This document shows positions 9,617-18,210 of a stretch of DNA of 64,000 nt, piece by piece. Every line of letters begins with the position of its first letter. Position 1 is the first letter of the stretch. The DNA is taken from assembly GCF_900078335.1 (NCBI RefSeq), contig NZ_FKBR01000006.1, positions 248,001-312,000 on the forward strand, written 5' to 3'. The position numbers and the translations under genes were made by a program. Under the pieces are notes generated by a model. That model did no database searches. It was not told the origin of the DNA and saw nothing but the letters and a program-made list of their open reading frames with translations. This DNA comes from Bordetella trematum. GTDB taxonomy: Bacteria; Pseudomonadota; Gammaproteobacteria; Burkholderiales; Burkholderiaceae_B.

Positions 9617-10741
9617 TTACTGGAAGCGCGTCTTGCTGCCGTCCTTGTGCCAGGTAAAGACTTCGAACTCGAAGTCGTTCAGGTCGCCCTGCTTGTTCCA
9701 GGAGGTCTTGCCGATCGGGGTCTGGAAGGTGTTGGAGTGCAGGTACTTGGCCACCTTCTCCGGATCGGTGCTGCCGGCGCCCTTGATGCCGTCGGCAATG
9801 GCTTGCGTAGCAGCGTAGGACGTCATCTGGAAAGCGCCATTGGGATTGCGCTTCTTGTCCTGGAAGGCCTTGACGATGGCAGCGTTGTCCGGGTTCTGGG
9901 TGAAATCGGCCGGCAGCGTCACCAGCATGCCCTCGACCGCATCGCCGGCGATGGCATTGATGTCCGGGTTGCCCGCGCCCTCCGGGCCCATGAAGCGGGC
10001 CTTGACGCCCTGCTCGGCGGCCTGACGCATCAGCAGGCCCATTTCGGGGTGATAACCACCGTAGTAGACGAAGTCCACGCCGTTGCTCTTGAGCTTGGTG
10101 ATCACCGCCGAGAAGTCGCTGTCACCGGCATTGATCCCCTCGAACACCGCCACCTTGACGCCGCCCTTCTCGAGGTCGTTCTTGACCGCCGTGGCAATGC
10201 CCTGGCCATACGACTGCTTATCATGCAGCACCGCCACATTGCCGGGCTTGATCTTGTCGAGGATGAACTTGGCCGCGGCCGGGCCTTGCTGGTCGTCGCG
10301 CCCGATGGTGCGGAAGATGAACTCGTAATCCTTGCCTTCGGTGACGGCCGGCGCGGTGGCCGAGGGCGTGATCATGATCACGCCTTCGTTGTTATAGATG
10401 TCGGTGGCGGCGATGGTGGCGCCCGAGCACACGTGGCCAACCACGAAGCCGATCTTCTCGTTGACAACGCGGTTGGCGGCTACCGGCCCCTGCTTGGGCT
10501 CGCAGCCATCGTCGATCACCACGGCCTCCAGCTTGGCGCCGTTGACGCCGCCCGAGGCATTGATCACCTCGATCGCGGTGTCGACCCCTTCGCGCACCAT
10601 GTCCCCGTACTGCGTCACCGGCCCCGTGGTCGGGCCGACCACGCCGATCTTGATGGTTTGCGCCTGCGCGCCGCCAAAAGCCAGCCCCATCGCGAGGCCG
10701 CAAGCGGCCAGCACGGGGGTCAAACGGAAATGCGTTTTCAT
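9617..10741 (-). CDS. Orphan branched-chain amino acid ABC transporter substrate-binding protein
   Basis: A 374-residue periplasmic receptor. The start at 10741 follows AAGGAGAG and gives a signal peptide (MKTHFRLTPVLAACGLAMGL, cleavage near AQAQT). The mature part starts IKIGVVGPTTGPVTQYGDMV, keeps both conserved cysteines (DDGCEPKQ, GHVCSG) and is very similar to the receptor at 2354-3469. No permease or ATPase gene lies beside it; it stands alone between ugpC and a divergent hydrolase and has its own terminator. It probably supplies an alternative ligand to a Liv permease encoded elsewhere, plausibly the LivHMG at the window start. Confidence 0.9.
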   Translation of the reverse strand: MKTHFRLTPVLAACGLAMGLAFGGAQAQTIKIGVVGPTTGPVTQYGDMVREGVDTAIEVINASGGVNGAKLEAVVIDDGCEPKQGPVAANRVVNEKIGFVVGHVCSGATIAATDIYNNEGVIMITPSATAPAVTEGKDYEFIFRTIGRDDQQGPAAAKFILDKIKPGNVAVLHDKQSYGQGIATAVKNDLEKGGVKVAVFEGINAGDSDFSAVITKLKSNGVDFVYYGGYHPEMGLLMRQAAEQGVKARFMGPEGAGNPDINAIAGDAVEGMLVTLPADFTQNPDNAAIVKAFQDKKRNPNGAFQMTSYAATQAIADGIKGAGSTDPEKVAKYLHSNTFQTPIGKTSWNKQGDLNDFEFEVFTWHKDGSKTRFQ

Positions 10742-10949
10742 GGGGGCTCTCTCCTTCTGTTGCTTATCTTCGTTGATCTTGGGCAAGCGCCGCAGCGGCT
10801 GCCTTTGCAGCCCAAGCATACACCGAAGGCCCTGCTCGCCGAGAGCCGGGTATGCCCTGGGAGCGGGCGGTCCGTTAATAACTCCAGCGGCATATACAAG
10901 GACAAAGATAGTCGTTGGAGTCAGCAGGCGTGGCGGGCAACATGGCCGC

Positions 10950-11609
10950 ATGAGACTGCAAACTATCCTTGTCCCCGGCTGGAAGAACTCCGGCCCCCGG
11001 CATTGGCAGACCCTCTGGGCCGAGCGCCTGCCCAACGTCCGCCGCCTGCAGCAGCACGACTGGCAGAACCCTTCGCGCGCCGCCTGGATCCAGAGTCTGG
11101 CCCAGGCTGTCGACGAGGCGCCCTGGCCTGTGCTGCTGATCGCCCACAGCCTGGGCTGCCTGGTCAGCGCCGGCCTGCCCGTTGCCTTGCACGCTCGCGT
11201 AGCCGCCGCCCTGTTGGTGGCCCCGCCCGATGTCGAGCAACCCGACACCCCGGTCTGTCTGCGGGACTTCGCGCCCGCGCCCCGCCGGCCGTTGCCCTTT
11301 CAGAGCGTGGTGGTCGCCAGCGACAATGACCCCTACTGCAGCCTGCCCCGGGCCGAGCGGTTCGCGCGCGATTGGAGCAGCCGCCTGGTAATCCTGCCCG
11401 CGGCAGGCCACATCAACGCCGACAGCGGCCTGGGTGAATGGCCTCAGGGCCTGAAGTTGTTGGCCGCGCTACGCCGGCGTGCCGTCTGGCGTGTAACGGC
11501 GCCGCCTCCGAGACGACCCCAAGCGCCGAAACCGGCCGGCGACCCGGCTGGCCGCCATGCGTGCACCGTCACCAACGCCAGGCTCAGGGGCGGGCTTCCC
11601 CTGCCCTGA
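10950..11609 (+). CDS. RBBP9/YdeN-family alpha/beta hydrolase
   Basis: A 219-residue predicted serine hydrolase. The N-terminus MRLQTILVPGWKNSGPRHWQ and the nucleophile elbow LLIAHSLGCL (Ser in HSLG) identify the RBBP9/YdeN family. A Ser-Asp-His triad is completed by VVASDNDPYCS and AAGHINADSG, followed by the family tail GEWPQGLKLL. The last 35 or so residues after that are basic and proline-rich and look like an unconserved extension. The substrate is unknown. It is divergent from the orphan receptor and convergent with dps. Confidence 0.85.
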   Translation: MRLQTILVPGWKNSGPRHWQTLWAERLPNVRRLQQHDWQNPSRAAWIQSLAQAVDEAPWPVLLIAHSLGCLVSAGLPVALHARVAAALLVAPPDVEQPDTPVCLRDFAPAPRRPLPFQSVVVASDNDPYCSLPRAERFARDWSSRLVILPAAGHINADSGLGEWPQGLKLLAALRRRAVWRVTAPPPRRPQAPKPAGDPAGRHACTVTNARLRGGLPLP

Positions 11610-11613
11610 AATG

Positions 11614-11647
11614 AAAACGCCCCGCCGGGCAAGCGCGCGGCGGGGCG
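11614..11647 (-). terminator. Terminator of dps
   Basis: A 10-bp perfect GC stem (arms 11618-11627 and 11638-11647, 10-nt loop) followed on the minus strand by four T residues, 16 bp after the dps stop codon. It may also stop transcription of the convergent hydrolase, but lacks a T tract on that side. Confidence 0.7.
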
Positions 11648-11663
11648 GACTCAGGCTAACGGT

Positions 11664-12164
11664 TTACTGCAACAGGCTGCGCAGCATCCAGGCATTCTTT
11701 TCATGGACGTCCAGCCGCTGGGTGAGCAGGTCGGCGGTAGGCTGGTCGTTGGCGGCATCGGCCTTTTCGAAGGCGGCGCGGGCGGTCTGGGCCACGGCTT
11801 CGTTACCCTTGACCAGCATGCGCACCATTTCCAGGGCCTCGGGGATGTCGCTCGGTTCTTCGATCGAAGTCAGTTTGCCATACTCGCGGTAGGTGCCCGG
11901 CGCATAGTGGCCCAGGGCGCGGATACGTTCGGCGATGGCGTCAAGCGCGCCCCACTCTTCCGTGTACTGCGTCATGAACATGTTGTGCAGCGTATTGAAA
12001 AGCGGCCCGGTGACGTTCCAATGGAAATTGTGCGTCATCAGGTAGAGCGAATACGAGTCAGCCAGCAGTTTGGCCAGCTCACCCGCAACAGCGGCGCGAT
12101 CCTTGTCGGAAATCCCGATATTGATACGCGGCGCGCTGGCGCTGCCTTTGGAAGTCTTTGCCAT
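11664..12164 (-). CDS. dps: Dps family DNA-binding ferritin-like protein
   Basis: A 166-residue ferritin-fold protein that forms a dodecamer, oxidises and stores iron with peroxide, and protects DNA. The ferroxidase region is visible as [20 protein letters not shown] followed by [19 protein letters not shown], with the His, Asp and Glu ligands at the dimer interface. The lysine-containing N-terminus ([12 protein letters not shown]) is a possible DNA contact. It lies 92 bp downstream of oxyR on the same strand, so OxyR control or partial read-through is plausible. Confidence 0.95.
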   Translation of the reverse strand: MAKTSKGSASAPRINIGISDKDRAAVAGELAKLLADSYSLYLMTHNFHWNVTGPLFNTLHNMFMTQYTEEWGALDAIAERIRALGHYAPGTYREYGKLTSIEEPSDIPEALEMVRMLVKGNEAVAQTARAAFEKADAANDQPTADLLTQRLDVHEKNAWMLRSLLQ

Positions 12165-12256
12165 ACCGTGCTCCTTAACCTGGTTGAGGATCAGTCAAGA
12201 ATACCACCGCGCTCGTGACACGGCGACAGCCGCCGCATGACACGACCGGCGCGTTG

Positions 12257-13216
12257 TCAGTTCACATCGGCCTGGGTCGCCAGCGCTTCGCCATCGAGCA
12301 TGGTCACTCCGGGCAAGCCACAAGCATAGACGGCCTGCGCCAGCGCCTCGACCGCAGCCAGGCGCGGAAAGCTGCGCCGCCAGGCAAGCACCACGCGACG
12401 TACCGGCGGTTCGCCCTTGAAGGGCACGTAGCTCAGCAGACTCTTGGCGGCAGGATGCTCGGGCACGGCCGTCACCGGCAGCACCGTCACGCCGATGCCG
12501 GCGGCGACCATATGGCGGATGGTCTCCAGGGAGGAGCCCTCGAAGGTGCGCTGAATACCGTCGCTGGTGGCGGCAAAGCGCGACAGCTCCGGACAGACTT
12601 CCAGCACCTGGTCGCGAAAACAGTGGCCGCTGCCCAATAGCAGCATGGTCTGCTGTTTCAGATCCTGCGCATCGATGGCCTGGCGCCTGGCCCACTCGTG
12701 CTCGTGGGGCACGGCCACCACGAACGGTTCGTCATACAGGGGTTGGGTCACCAGCCCGGCCTCGGGCAGCGGCAAGGCCATGATGGCGCAGTCGATCTCG
12801 CCCTGACGCAACAGTTCCACCAGCCTCAGGGTGAAATTCTCCTGCAGCAGCAGAGGCATTTGCGGCGTGCGGGCGATCTGCTCGGGCACCAGCCGCGGCA
12901 GCAGATAAGGCCCGATGGTATGGATGACGCCGACGCGCAGCGGCCCGGCCAGAGGATCATGCCCCTGGCGGGCGATCTCCTTGATGCTGGCGCTTTCCTC
13001 GAGCACTTTCTGAGCCTGCGCCACGATGCGCTGCCCGATGGGCGTGACACCGACCTCGGAGCCGCCCCGCTCGAAGAGCGTGACGCCCAGTTCGTCCTCC
13101 AGCTTGCGTATCGCTACCGACAAGGTCGGCTGGCTGACGAAACAGGCCTCGGCCGCACGCCCGAAGTGGCGTTCGCGTGCGACCGCCACGATGTATTTCA
13201 ATTCGGTCAGGGTCAT
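12257..13216 (-). CDS. oxyR: Hydrogen peroxide-sensing LysR-type regulator OxyR
   Basis: A 319-residue LysR-type activator. The start at 13216 follows AGGAG and gives MTLTELKYIVAVARERHFGR, the OxyR helix-turn-helix region. The redox switch is intact: both cysteines are in GSGHCFRDQVLEVCPE, spaced as in the Cys199-Cys208 pair of Escherichia coli OxyR, preceded by the conserved LLLGSGHC. Downstream is dps, a classic OxyR target; upstream and co-directional is recG, 55 bp away. Confidence 0.95.
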   Translation of the reverse strand: MTLTELKYIVAVARERHFGRAAEACFVSQPTLSVAIRKLEDELGVTLFERGGSEVGVTPIGQRIVAQAQKVLEESASIKEIARQGHDPLAGPLRVGVIHTIGPYLLPRLVPEQIARTPQMPLLLQENFTLRLVELLRQGEIDCAIMALPLPEAGLVTQPLYDEPFVVAVPHEHEWARRQAIDAQDLKQQTMLLLGSGHCFRDQVLEVCPELSRFAATSDGIQRTFEGSSLETIRHMVAAGIGVTVLPVTAVPEHPAAKSLLSYVPFKGEPPVRRVVLAWRRSFPRLAAVEALAQAVYACGLPGVTMLDGEALATQADVN

Positions 13217-13271
13217 TGCTTCGGCTCCTGGAAAGTGTGCCCCGAGGGGCGGCAGGCATCGATGTGCCGTT

Positions 13272-15362
13272 TCAAGTACGCAGGAAATCTTCCCGGCCGC
13301 GCATCCAGCGCGCCAGATGGGCCTGGACAGCCTGCGGCGCCTGTTTGCGCAGCTGCACCGCTGCCTCGCGCGCCGCCTCGGCCAGCGCGAGGTCTTGTTC
13401 CATATCGGCAAAGCGCAGCAACGCCATGCCCGACTGACGCGTTCCGAGAAATTCTCCCGGTCCGCGTTGTTCGAGGTCCCGCCGCGCGATCTCGAATCCA
13501 TCGGTGGTTTCGAACATGGCCCGCAGGCGTTCGCGGGCCACCTGCGACAGCGGCGTCTGGTACACCAGCACGCACACCGACTCGGCCTGACCACGCCCTA
13601 CCCGTCCGCGCAACTGGTGCAGCTGCGCCAGCCCGAAGCGCTCGGCGTGCTCGATCACCATCAGGGAGGCGTTGGGCACGTCCACCCCGACCTCGATCAC
13701 GGTGGTCGCCACCAGCAGATCCACCTCGCCGGCGCGGAAAGCCTCCATCACGGCAGCTTTCTCGGCTTGCGGCAAGCGTCCATGCACCAGGCCGATGCGC
13801 AAATCGGGCAGATCGGTGCGCATGGCGTCATAGGTGTCGACGGCAGTCTGCAGCTGCAGCGCCTCGCTCTCCTCGACCAGCGGACAGACCCAATAGGCCT
13901 GACGGCCACTGCGGGCAGCCTGGGCGATATGCGCTATCAGTTCGTCGCGACGGGCCTCGGACAGCAGTTTGGTGATGACCGGCGTACGCCCGGGCGGCAA
14001 TTCGTCGATCACCGAAACATCCAGGTCCGCGAAAAACGTCATCGCCAGCGTGCGCGGAATGGGCGTGGCGCTCATGTTGAGCTGGTGGGGCACGACATGC
14101 CCGGTGTCCTCCTCGCCCTTGCGATTGAGCGCCAGCCGCTGGCCGACACCGAAACGATGCTGCTCGTCCACGATAGAAAGCCCCAGGCGACGGAAACTGA
14201 CCGTATCCTGGATCAACGCCTGGGTGCCGACCACCAGTTGCACTTCGCCCGACTCGGCGTCGGCAACGGCCTGCCGGCGGGCCTTGGCGGCCAGGCTGCC
14301 GCTCAGCCATGCCACCTTCACCCCCAAAGGTTCCAGCCAGGCCGCGAGTTTGCGGAAATGTTGCTCCGCGAGGATTTCGGTGGGGGCCATCAGGGCCACC
14401 TGAAAGCCGTTGGCAATGGCCTGGGCCGCCGCCAACGCGGCCACCACGGTCTTGCCGCTGCCGACATCGCCCTGCAGCAGACGATGCATGGGGAAAGGCC
14501 GGGCCAGATCTTCGGCGATTTCGGCCACTACGCGTTGCTGCGCACCGGTCAGTGTGAAGGGCAAGGCCCCATACAGTCTGGCCACCAGGCCATCGGCGGC
14601 TGTATCCGGCGGCATGGGCGGCGCCCGCTTGTCGCGGCGCGCCGCGCGCGCCGCGGCCAGGGATAACTGCTGCGCCAGCAGCTCGTCGAATTTGATGCGT
14701 TGCCAGGCCGGATGCGTGCGCTCCAGCAGCGCCTGCTGGGACGTGCCGGGCGGCGGGGCGTGCAGCAGGCGTACCGCGTCGCCGAAAGACATCAGCGCCA
14801 GCTTTGCGCGCAGCGCCTCGGGCAGCGTGTCGTGCAGCTCGACCTGCTGCAAAGCCTGCGTCACGGCGCGCCGCAACACCGGCTGGGCAAGCCCTTCGGT
14901 GCTGGGATAGACGGGAGTCAGGGCCGTGGGCAGTTCGGCATCGGCACGCGTCATGCGCGGGTGCACCATCTCGCGCCCGAAAAGGCTGCCGCGCACATCG
15001 CCACGCGCGCGCAGGCGGTGCCCGGCCTGCAACTGCTTCTGCTGACTAGGGTAAAAGTTCAGCCAACGCAGTTGCAGTTCGCCGCTTTCGTCGGCAATGA
15101 CCGCAGTCAGCTGGCGGCGCGGCCGATAGAGCACTTCCGAGCGCAGAATCTCGCCTTCGACCTGCGCGGCCATACCGGGCCGCAAAGCCGAGATCGGAGT
15201 GATCTGCGTTTCATCCTCGTAACGCAGCGGCAGATGCAGCACGAAGTCCTCGGACGCGTGCAGGCCCAGGCTTTGCAGTCGGCGCGCAGTATCTGAGTGC
15301 GCGCCGGCTGGCTTGCCGGCGGCGGGCTTGACGGCCTTGGCTGGCTGGCTTGGTGCAGGCAT
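13272..15362 (-). CDS. recG: ATP-dependent DNA helicase RecG
   Basis: A 696-residue superfamily 2 helicase that reverses stalled replication forks and migrates Holliday junctions. The N-terminal wedge/OB region (FVLHLPLRYEDET) is followed by Walker A GDVGSGKT, the DExH-type box IVDEQHRFGV, motif III NMSATPIPRTLAM and the C-terminal helicase motifs VATTVIEVGVDVPNASLMVI and LRGRVGRG. The length is normal. About 20 extra Ala/Pro/Lys-rich residues precede the conserved start. Its stop lies 55 bp before oxyR. Confidence 0.95.
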   Translation of the reverse strand: MPAPSQPAKAVKPAAGKPAGAHSDTARRLQSLGLHASEDFVLHLPLRYEDETQITPISALRPGMAAQVEGEILRSEVLYRPRRQLTAVIADESGELQLRWLNFYPSQQKQLQAGHRLRARGDVRGSLFGREMVHPRMTRADAELPTALTPVYPSTEGLAQPVLRRAVTQALQQVELHDTLPEALRAKLALMSFGDAVRLLHAPPPGTSQQALLERTHPAWQRIKFDELLAQQLSLAAARAARRDKRAPPMPPDTAADGLVARLYGALPFTLTGAQQRVVAEIAEDLARPFPMHRLLQGDVGSGKTVVAALAAAQAIANGFQVALMAPTEILAEQHFRKLAAWLEPLGVKVAWLSGSLAAKARRQAVADAESGEVQLVVGTQALIQDTVSFRRLGLSIVDEQHRFGVGQRLALNRKGEEDTGHVVPHQLNMSATPIPRTLAMTFFADLDVSVIDELPPGRTPVITKLLSEARRDELIAHIAQAARSGRQAYWVCPLVEESEALQLQTAVDTYDAMRTDLPDLRIGLVHGRLPQAEKAAVMEAFRAGEVDLLVATTVIEVGVDVPNASLMVIEHAERFGLAQLHQLRGRVGRGQAESVCVLVYQTPLSQVARERLRAMFETTDGFEIARRDLEQRGPGEFLGTRQSGMALLRFADMEQDLALAEAAREAAVQLRKQAPQAVQAHLARWMRGREDFLRT

Positions 15363-15379
15363 GGGCTGCCGGATCGGGA

Positions 15380-15766
15380 TCAGAGAACCAGAATGGCCTC
15401 GACCTCGAACTGCGCGCCCTTGGGCAGGCTGGCCACACCGATGGTCGAGCGCGCCGGGAACGGCTGCGGGATCAGTTCGGCCATGATGGCGTTGGCAGCC
15501 GTGAAGCGGCTCAGGTCGGTGAGAAACAGCGTCAGCTTGACGATGTTGTTCAACGTACCGCCGGCTTCCTTGATGACGGCTTCCATGTTGGCGAAGGCCT
15601 GACGCACCTGAGCGTCGAAGTTCTCCGACACCAGCTCGCCGCTGCCCGGCTCCAGCCCGATCTGGCCCGACAGGTAGACAGTCTTGCTGCCCGAGACGGC
15701 CACGGCCTGCGAATACGGACCCACGGCGGCCGGGGCCGCATCGGTATGGATGATCTCTTTGCTCAT
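15380..15766 (-). CDS. ridA: RidA family reactive intermediate/imine deaminase
   Basis: A 128-residue YjgF/YER057c/UK114 protein that hydrolyses reactive enamine/imine intermediates from PLP enzymes. The start at 15766 follows AAGGAG. Family marks are AAPAAVGPYSQAV, VYLSGQIGLEPGSGELV and the C-terminal PARSTIGVASLPKGAQFEVE, with the catalytic Arg and the later Glu present. It lies 17 bp upstream of recG on the same strand, so the two are probably co-transcribed. Confidence 0.94.
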   Translation of the reverse strand: MSKEIIHTDAAPAAVGPYSQAVAVSGSKTVYLSGQIGLEPGSGELVSENFDAQVRQAFANMEAVIKEAGGTLNNIVKLTLFLTDLSRFTAANAIMAELIPQPFPARSTIGVASLPKGAQFEVEAILVL

Positions 15767-15929
15767 AAAGCGGCTCCTTGGTGAGGGATAAACATTCCTA
15801 TCGACGCTTGAACAGTAATAGGTGTTTGCGAAATTGTATGCCGAAACGGCTTGCCTGAGGGCCTGATCATGATGCCATTGCCTGCAGCGCAACCGCCACC
15901 CGGCACGCCCTTGCGGGACACGGTCCAAC

Positions 15930-15959
15930 AAAAAATGCCGGCAAGGGAGTGCCGGCATT
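15930..15959 (-). terminator. Terminator of fpr
   Basis: A 10-bp perfect stem (arms 15934-15943 and 15950-15959, 6-nt loop) with a run of six T residues on the minus strand, 24 bp after the reductase stop codon. It separates fpr from the co-directional ridA-recG unit. Confidence 0.88.
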
Positions 15960-15983
15960 GCCTGTTGTCGCGGGAGCGGCGGA

Positions 15984-16760
15984 TTATTTGTCGACGAAGG
16001 CGCGCTCGTAGACATAATCGCCCGCTTCGCCAACGCCGGGAGACACCTCGAAGCCGCGCGCATCCAGCATGGCGCGGATATCGGCCAGCATGTGGGGGCT
16101 GCCGCAGATCATGGCGCGATCGGTGGCCGGATCCAGCGGCGGCAGGCCGATGTCCTCGAAGAGCTTGCCGCTCTCGACCAGTTCCGTCAGGCGGCCCTGG
16201 TTGCGGAAAGGTTCGCGCGTGACGGTGGGGTAATAGATGAGTTTGCCGCGCAGCATGTCGCCGAAGAACTCGTTCTCTGGCAGCTCGCGCTCGATGTAGT
16301 CGGCATAGGCCAACTCGCTGACGAAGCGAACGCCGTGCAGCAGCACCACTTTGTCGAAGCGCTCGTAGACCTCGGGGTCCTTGATGATGCTCATGAAGGG
16401 GGCCAGGCCAGTACCCGTGGCGAACAGGTACAGGTGCTTGCCGGGGCGCAGGTCATCGACCACCAGGGTGCCGACGGGCTTGCGGCTCACCAGAATGTTG
16501 TCGCCTTCCTTGAGGTGTTGCAGCCGCGAGGTGAGCGGGCCATCCTGAACCTTGATGCTGAGGAATTCGAGGTTTTCTTCGTAGTTGGCGCTGGCGATGC
16601 TATAGGCACGCATCAGCGGCTTGCCTTCGACTTCCAGGCCGATCATCACGAAGTGACCATTGTGAAAACGCAAGGCGCTGTCACGGGTCGTGGTGAAGGA
16701 GAAAAGGGTGTCGTTCCAGTGGTGCACGCTCAGCACGCGCTCAGTATTGAAAGCAGCCAT
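15984..16760 (-). CDS. fpr: Ferredoxin/flavodoxin--NADP reductase
   Basis: A 258-residue FAD enzyme that moves electrons between NADPH and ferredoxin or flavodoxin. The FAD-binding motif is RAYSIASANYEENLEFLSIK and the NADP-binding motif is FATGTGLAPFMSIIKDPEVY; the C-terminus GEAGDYVYERAFVDK is typical of the proteobacterial Fpr subfamily. It is divergent from fbpABC with a 289-bp intergenic region. Fpr often supports oxidative-stress and iron-release reactions, in keeping with neighbouring oxyR, dps and the iron importer. Confidence 0.94.
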   Translation of the reverse strand: MAAFNTERVLSVHHWNDTLFSFTTTRDSALRFHNGHFVMIGLEVEGKPLMRAYSIASANYEENLEFLSIKVQDGPLTSRLQHLKEGDNILVSRKPVGTLVVDDLRPGKHLYLFATGTGLAPFMSIIKDPEVYERFDKVVLLHGVRFVSELAYADYIERELPENEFFGDMLRGKLIYYPTVTREPFRNQGRLTELVESGKLFEDIGLPPLDPATDRAMICGSPHMLADIRAMLDARGFEVSPGVGEAGDYVYERAFVDK

Positions 16761-16955
16761 ATTTTTTCAGGGCGGCACACATGAGTGCTAGACGGAGCGT
16801 GCCAGACAGCAGTTTTAAGCCTAGGGTAAGCCCTGAGTTTACTCCATCTACCTGATAATTGCTCTCATTTGTTCGTTATACCGATATGCCTCAAACCGGG
16901 GGTCCGCCCCTGCGGAGCGACCGCCTAGGATCTGGTCCGCAACGCTGACATTCTG

Positions 16956-16984
16956 TTGAACAGCGAGAGTGTTCCTGATATCGT
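16956..16984 (+). promoter_or_regulatory. Candidate sigma-70 promoter of fbpABC
   Basis: TTGAAC (16956-16961) and TATCGT (16979-16984) are separated by 17 bp. The start of transcription would fall inside the adjacent Fur-like site. The -10 box is only a moderate match, so this is a prediction from position and spacing. Confidence 0.45.
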
Positions 16985-16988
16985 TCGC

Positions 16989-17007
16989 GTCTTGATAATC
17001 ATTTTCG
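16989..17007 (+). promoter_or_regulatory. Fur-box-like site upstream of fbpA
   Basis: The stretch GATAATCATTTTC (from 16994) matches the right-hand 13 bases of the 19-bp Fur consensus at 12 positions; the left six bases are poor, giving about 14 of 19 overall. It lies about 43 bp upstream of the fbpA start and just downstream of the candidate -10 box, a position suited to repression by iron-loaded Fur. The gene downstream encodes a ferric-ion receptor. Confidence 0.6.
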
Positions 17008-17049
17008 ATACGACGCCCGCCCCGGGCGTCAACAGCCGGAGATCCTTCG

Positions 17050-18090
17050 ATGACGTTCAAGCGCCCCGCCCTGAACACCCTGTTGCGCACGCTCATGCTT
17101 GCCGGCGCGGCCTCGCTGTCCTATCAGGCCAGCGCAGCGGAAGAGGTCAGCCTCTACACCACGCGCGAGCCCAAACTGGTTCAGCCCCTGCTGGATGCTT
17201 TCACCAAGGATACCGGCATCAAGGTCAACACCGTCTTCGTCAAGGACGGCCTGCTTGAGCGCGTCAAGGCCGAGGGCGACAAGTCGCCGGCCGACATCCT
17301 CATGACGGTCGACATCGGCAACCTGGTCGATCTGGTCGACGGCGGCGTCACCCAGCCCATCAAGTCCGAAACCCTCGACAGCGTGATCCCTGCCAACCTG
17401 CGCGGCGACAAGGGCCAGTGGTATGCCCTCTCCCTGCGCGACCGCGTGCTGTACGTCGACAAAGACATGAAGCTGGATGCCTTCCAGTACGAAGATCTGG
17501 CTGATCCCAAGTGGAAGGGCAAGGTCTGCATCCGTTCTGGCCAGCATCCCTACAACACTGCCCTGGTCGCGGCCATGATCGCCCACGACGGCGCCGAGGC
17601 CACCGAGAAGTGGCTGCGCGGCGTCAAGGCAAACCTGGCCCGCAAGGCCGCCGGCGGCGACCGCGACGTGGCGCGCGACATCCTTGGCGGCATCTGCGAC
17701 ATCGGCCTGGCCAATGCCTACTATGTCGGCCAGATGAAAAACGCCCAGCCCGGCACCGATGCCCGCAAATGGGGCGATGCCATCAACGTCGTGCGCCCGA
17801 CCTTCGCCAAGTCCAAGGGCACCCACGTCAACGTGAGCGGCGCAGCCGTGGCCGCGCATGCCCCGAACAAGGACAACGCCGTCAAGCTGATGGAGTACCT
17901 GGTTTCCGAACCGGCCCAGACGCTCTACGCCCAGGCCAATTACGAGTACCCCGTGCGCAAGGGCGTGAAGCTGGACCCCGTGGTCGCCAGCTTCGGCACG
18001 CTCGAGATCGACGCCCTGCCCGTGGCCGAGATCGCCAAGTTCCGCAAACAGGCCAGCGAACTGGTCGACAAGGTCGGCTTCGACAACTGA
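17050..18090 (+). CDS. fbpA: Ferric iron ABC transporter substrate-binding protein FbpA
   Basis: A 346-residue periplasmic iron-binding protein. The start at 17050 has a GGAG element upstream and gives a signal peptide ending near SYQASAAEE. The mature part starts VSLYTTREPKLVQPLLDAF, a FbpA/FutA hallmark. The two adjacent tyrosines that ligate ferric ion are in LANAYYVGQMKN. It delivers iron to FbpBC. The gene heads fbpABC; 120 bp separate it from fbpB. Confidence 0.93.
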   Translation: MTFKRPALNTLLRTLMLAGAASLSYQASAAEEVSLYTTREPKLVQPLLDAFTKDTGIKVNTVFVKDGLLERVKAEGDKSPADILMTVDIGNLVDLVDGGVTQPIKSETLDSVIPANLRGDKGQWYALSLRDRVLYVDKDMKLDAFQYEDLADPKWKGKVCIRSGQHPYNTALVAAMIAHDGAEATEKWLRGVKANLARKAAGGDRDVARDILGGICDIGLANAYYVGQMKNAQPGTDARKWGDAINVVRPTFAKSKGTHVNVSGAAVAAHAPNKDNAVKLMEYLVSEPAQTLYAQANYEYPVRKGVKLDPVVASFGTLEIDALPVAEIAKFRKQASELVDKVGFDN

Positions 18091-18210
18091 TCCGCCATGG
18101 CGGGTTAGAATTCCGGCCGGCCCAGTCCGGCCGGATGCCTTCGGCGAGTCCATGCTCGCCATCGCCAACACCACAGGGCGGCCCCACAGGCCGCTTTGTG
18201 CTTTTCGCTG

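Noticed and set aside
16848-17096. 82-codon minus-strand frame in the fpr-fbpA spacer
   Set aside because: It overlaps the start of fbpA and the Fur-like site, has no convincing ribosome site and no recognisable sequence.
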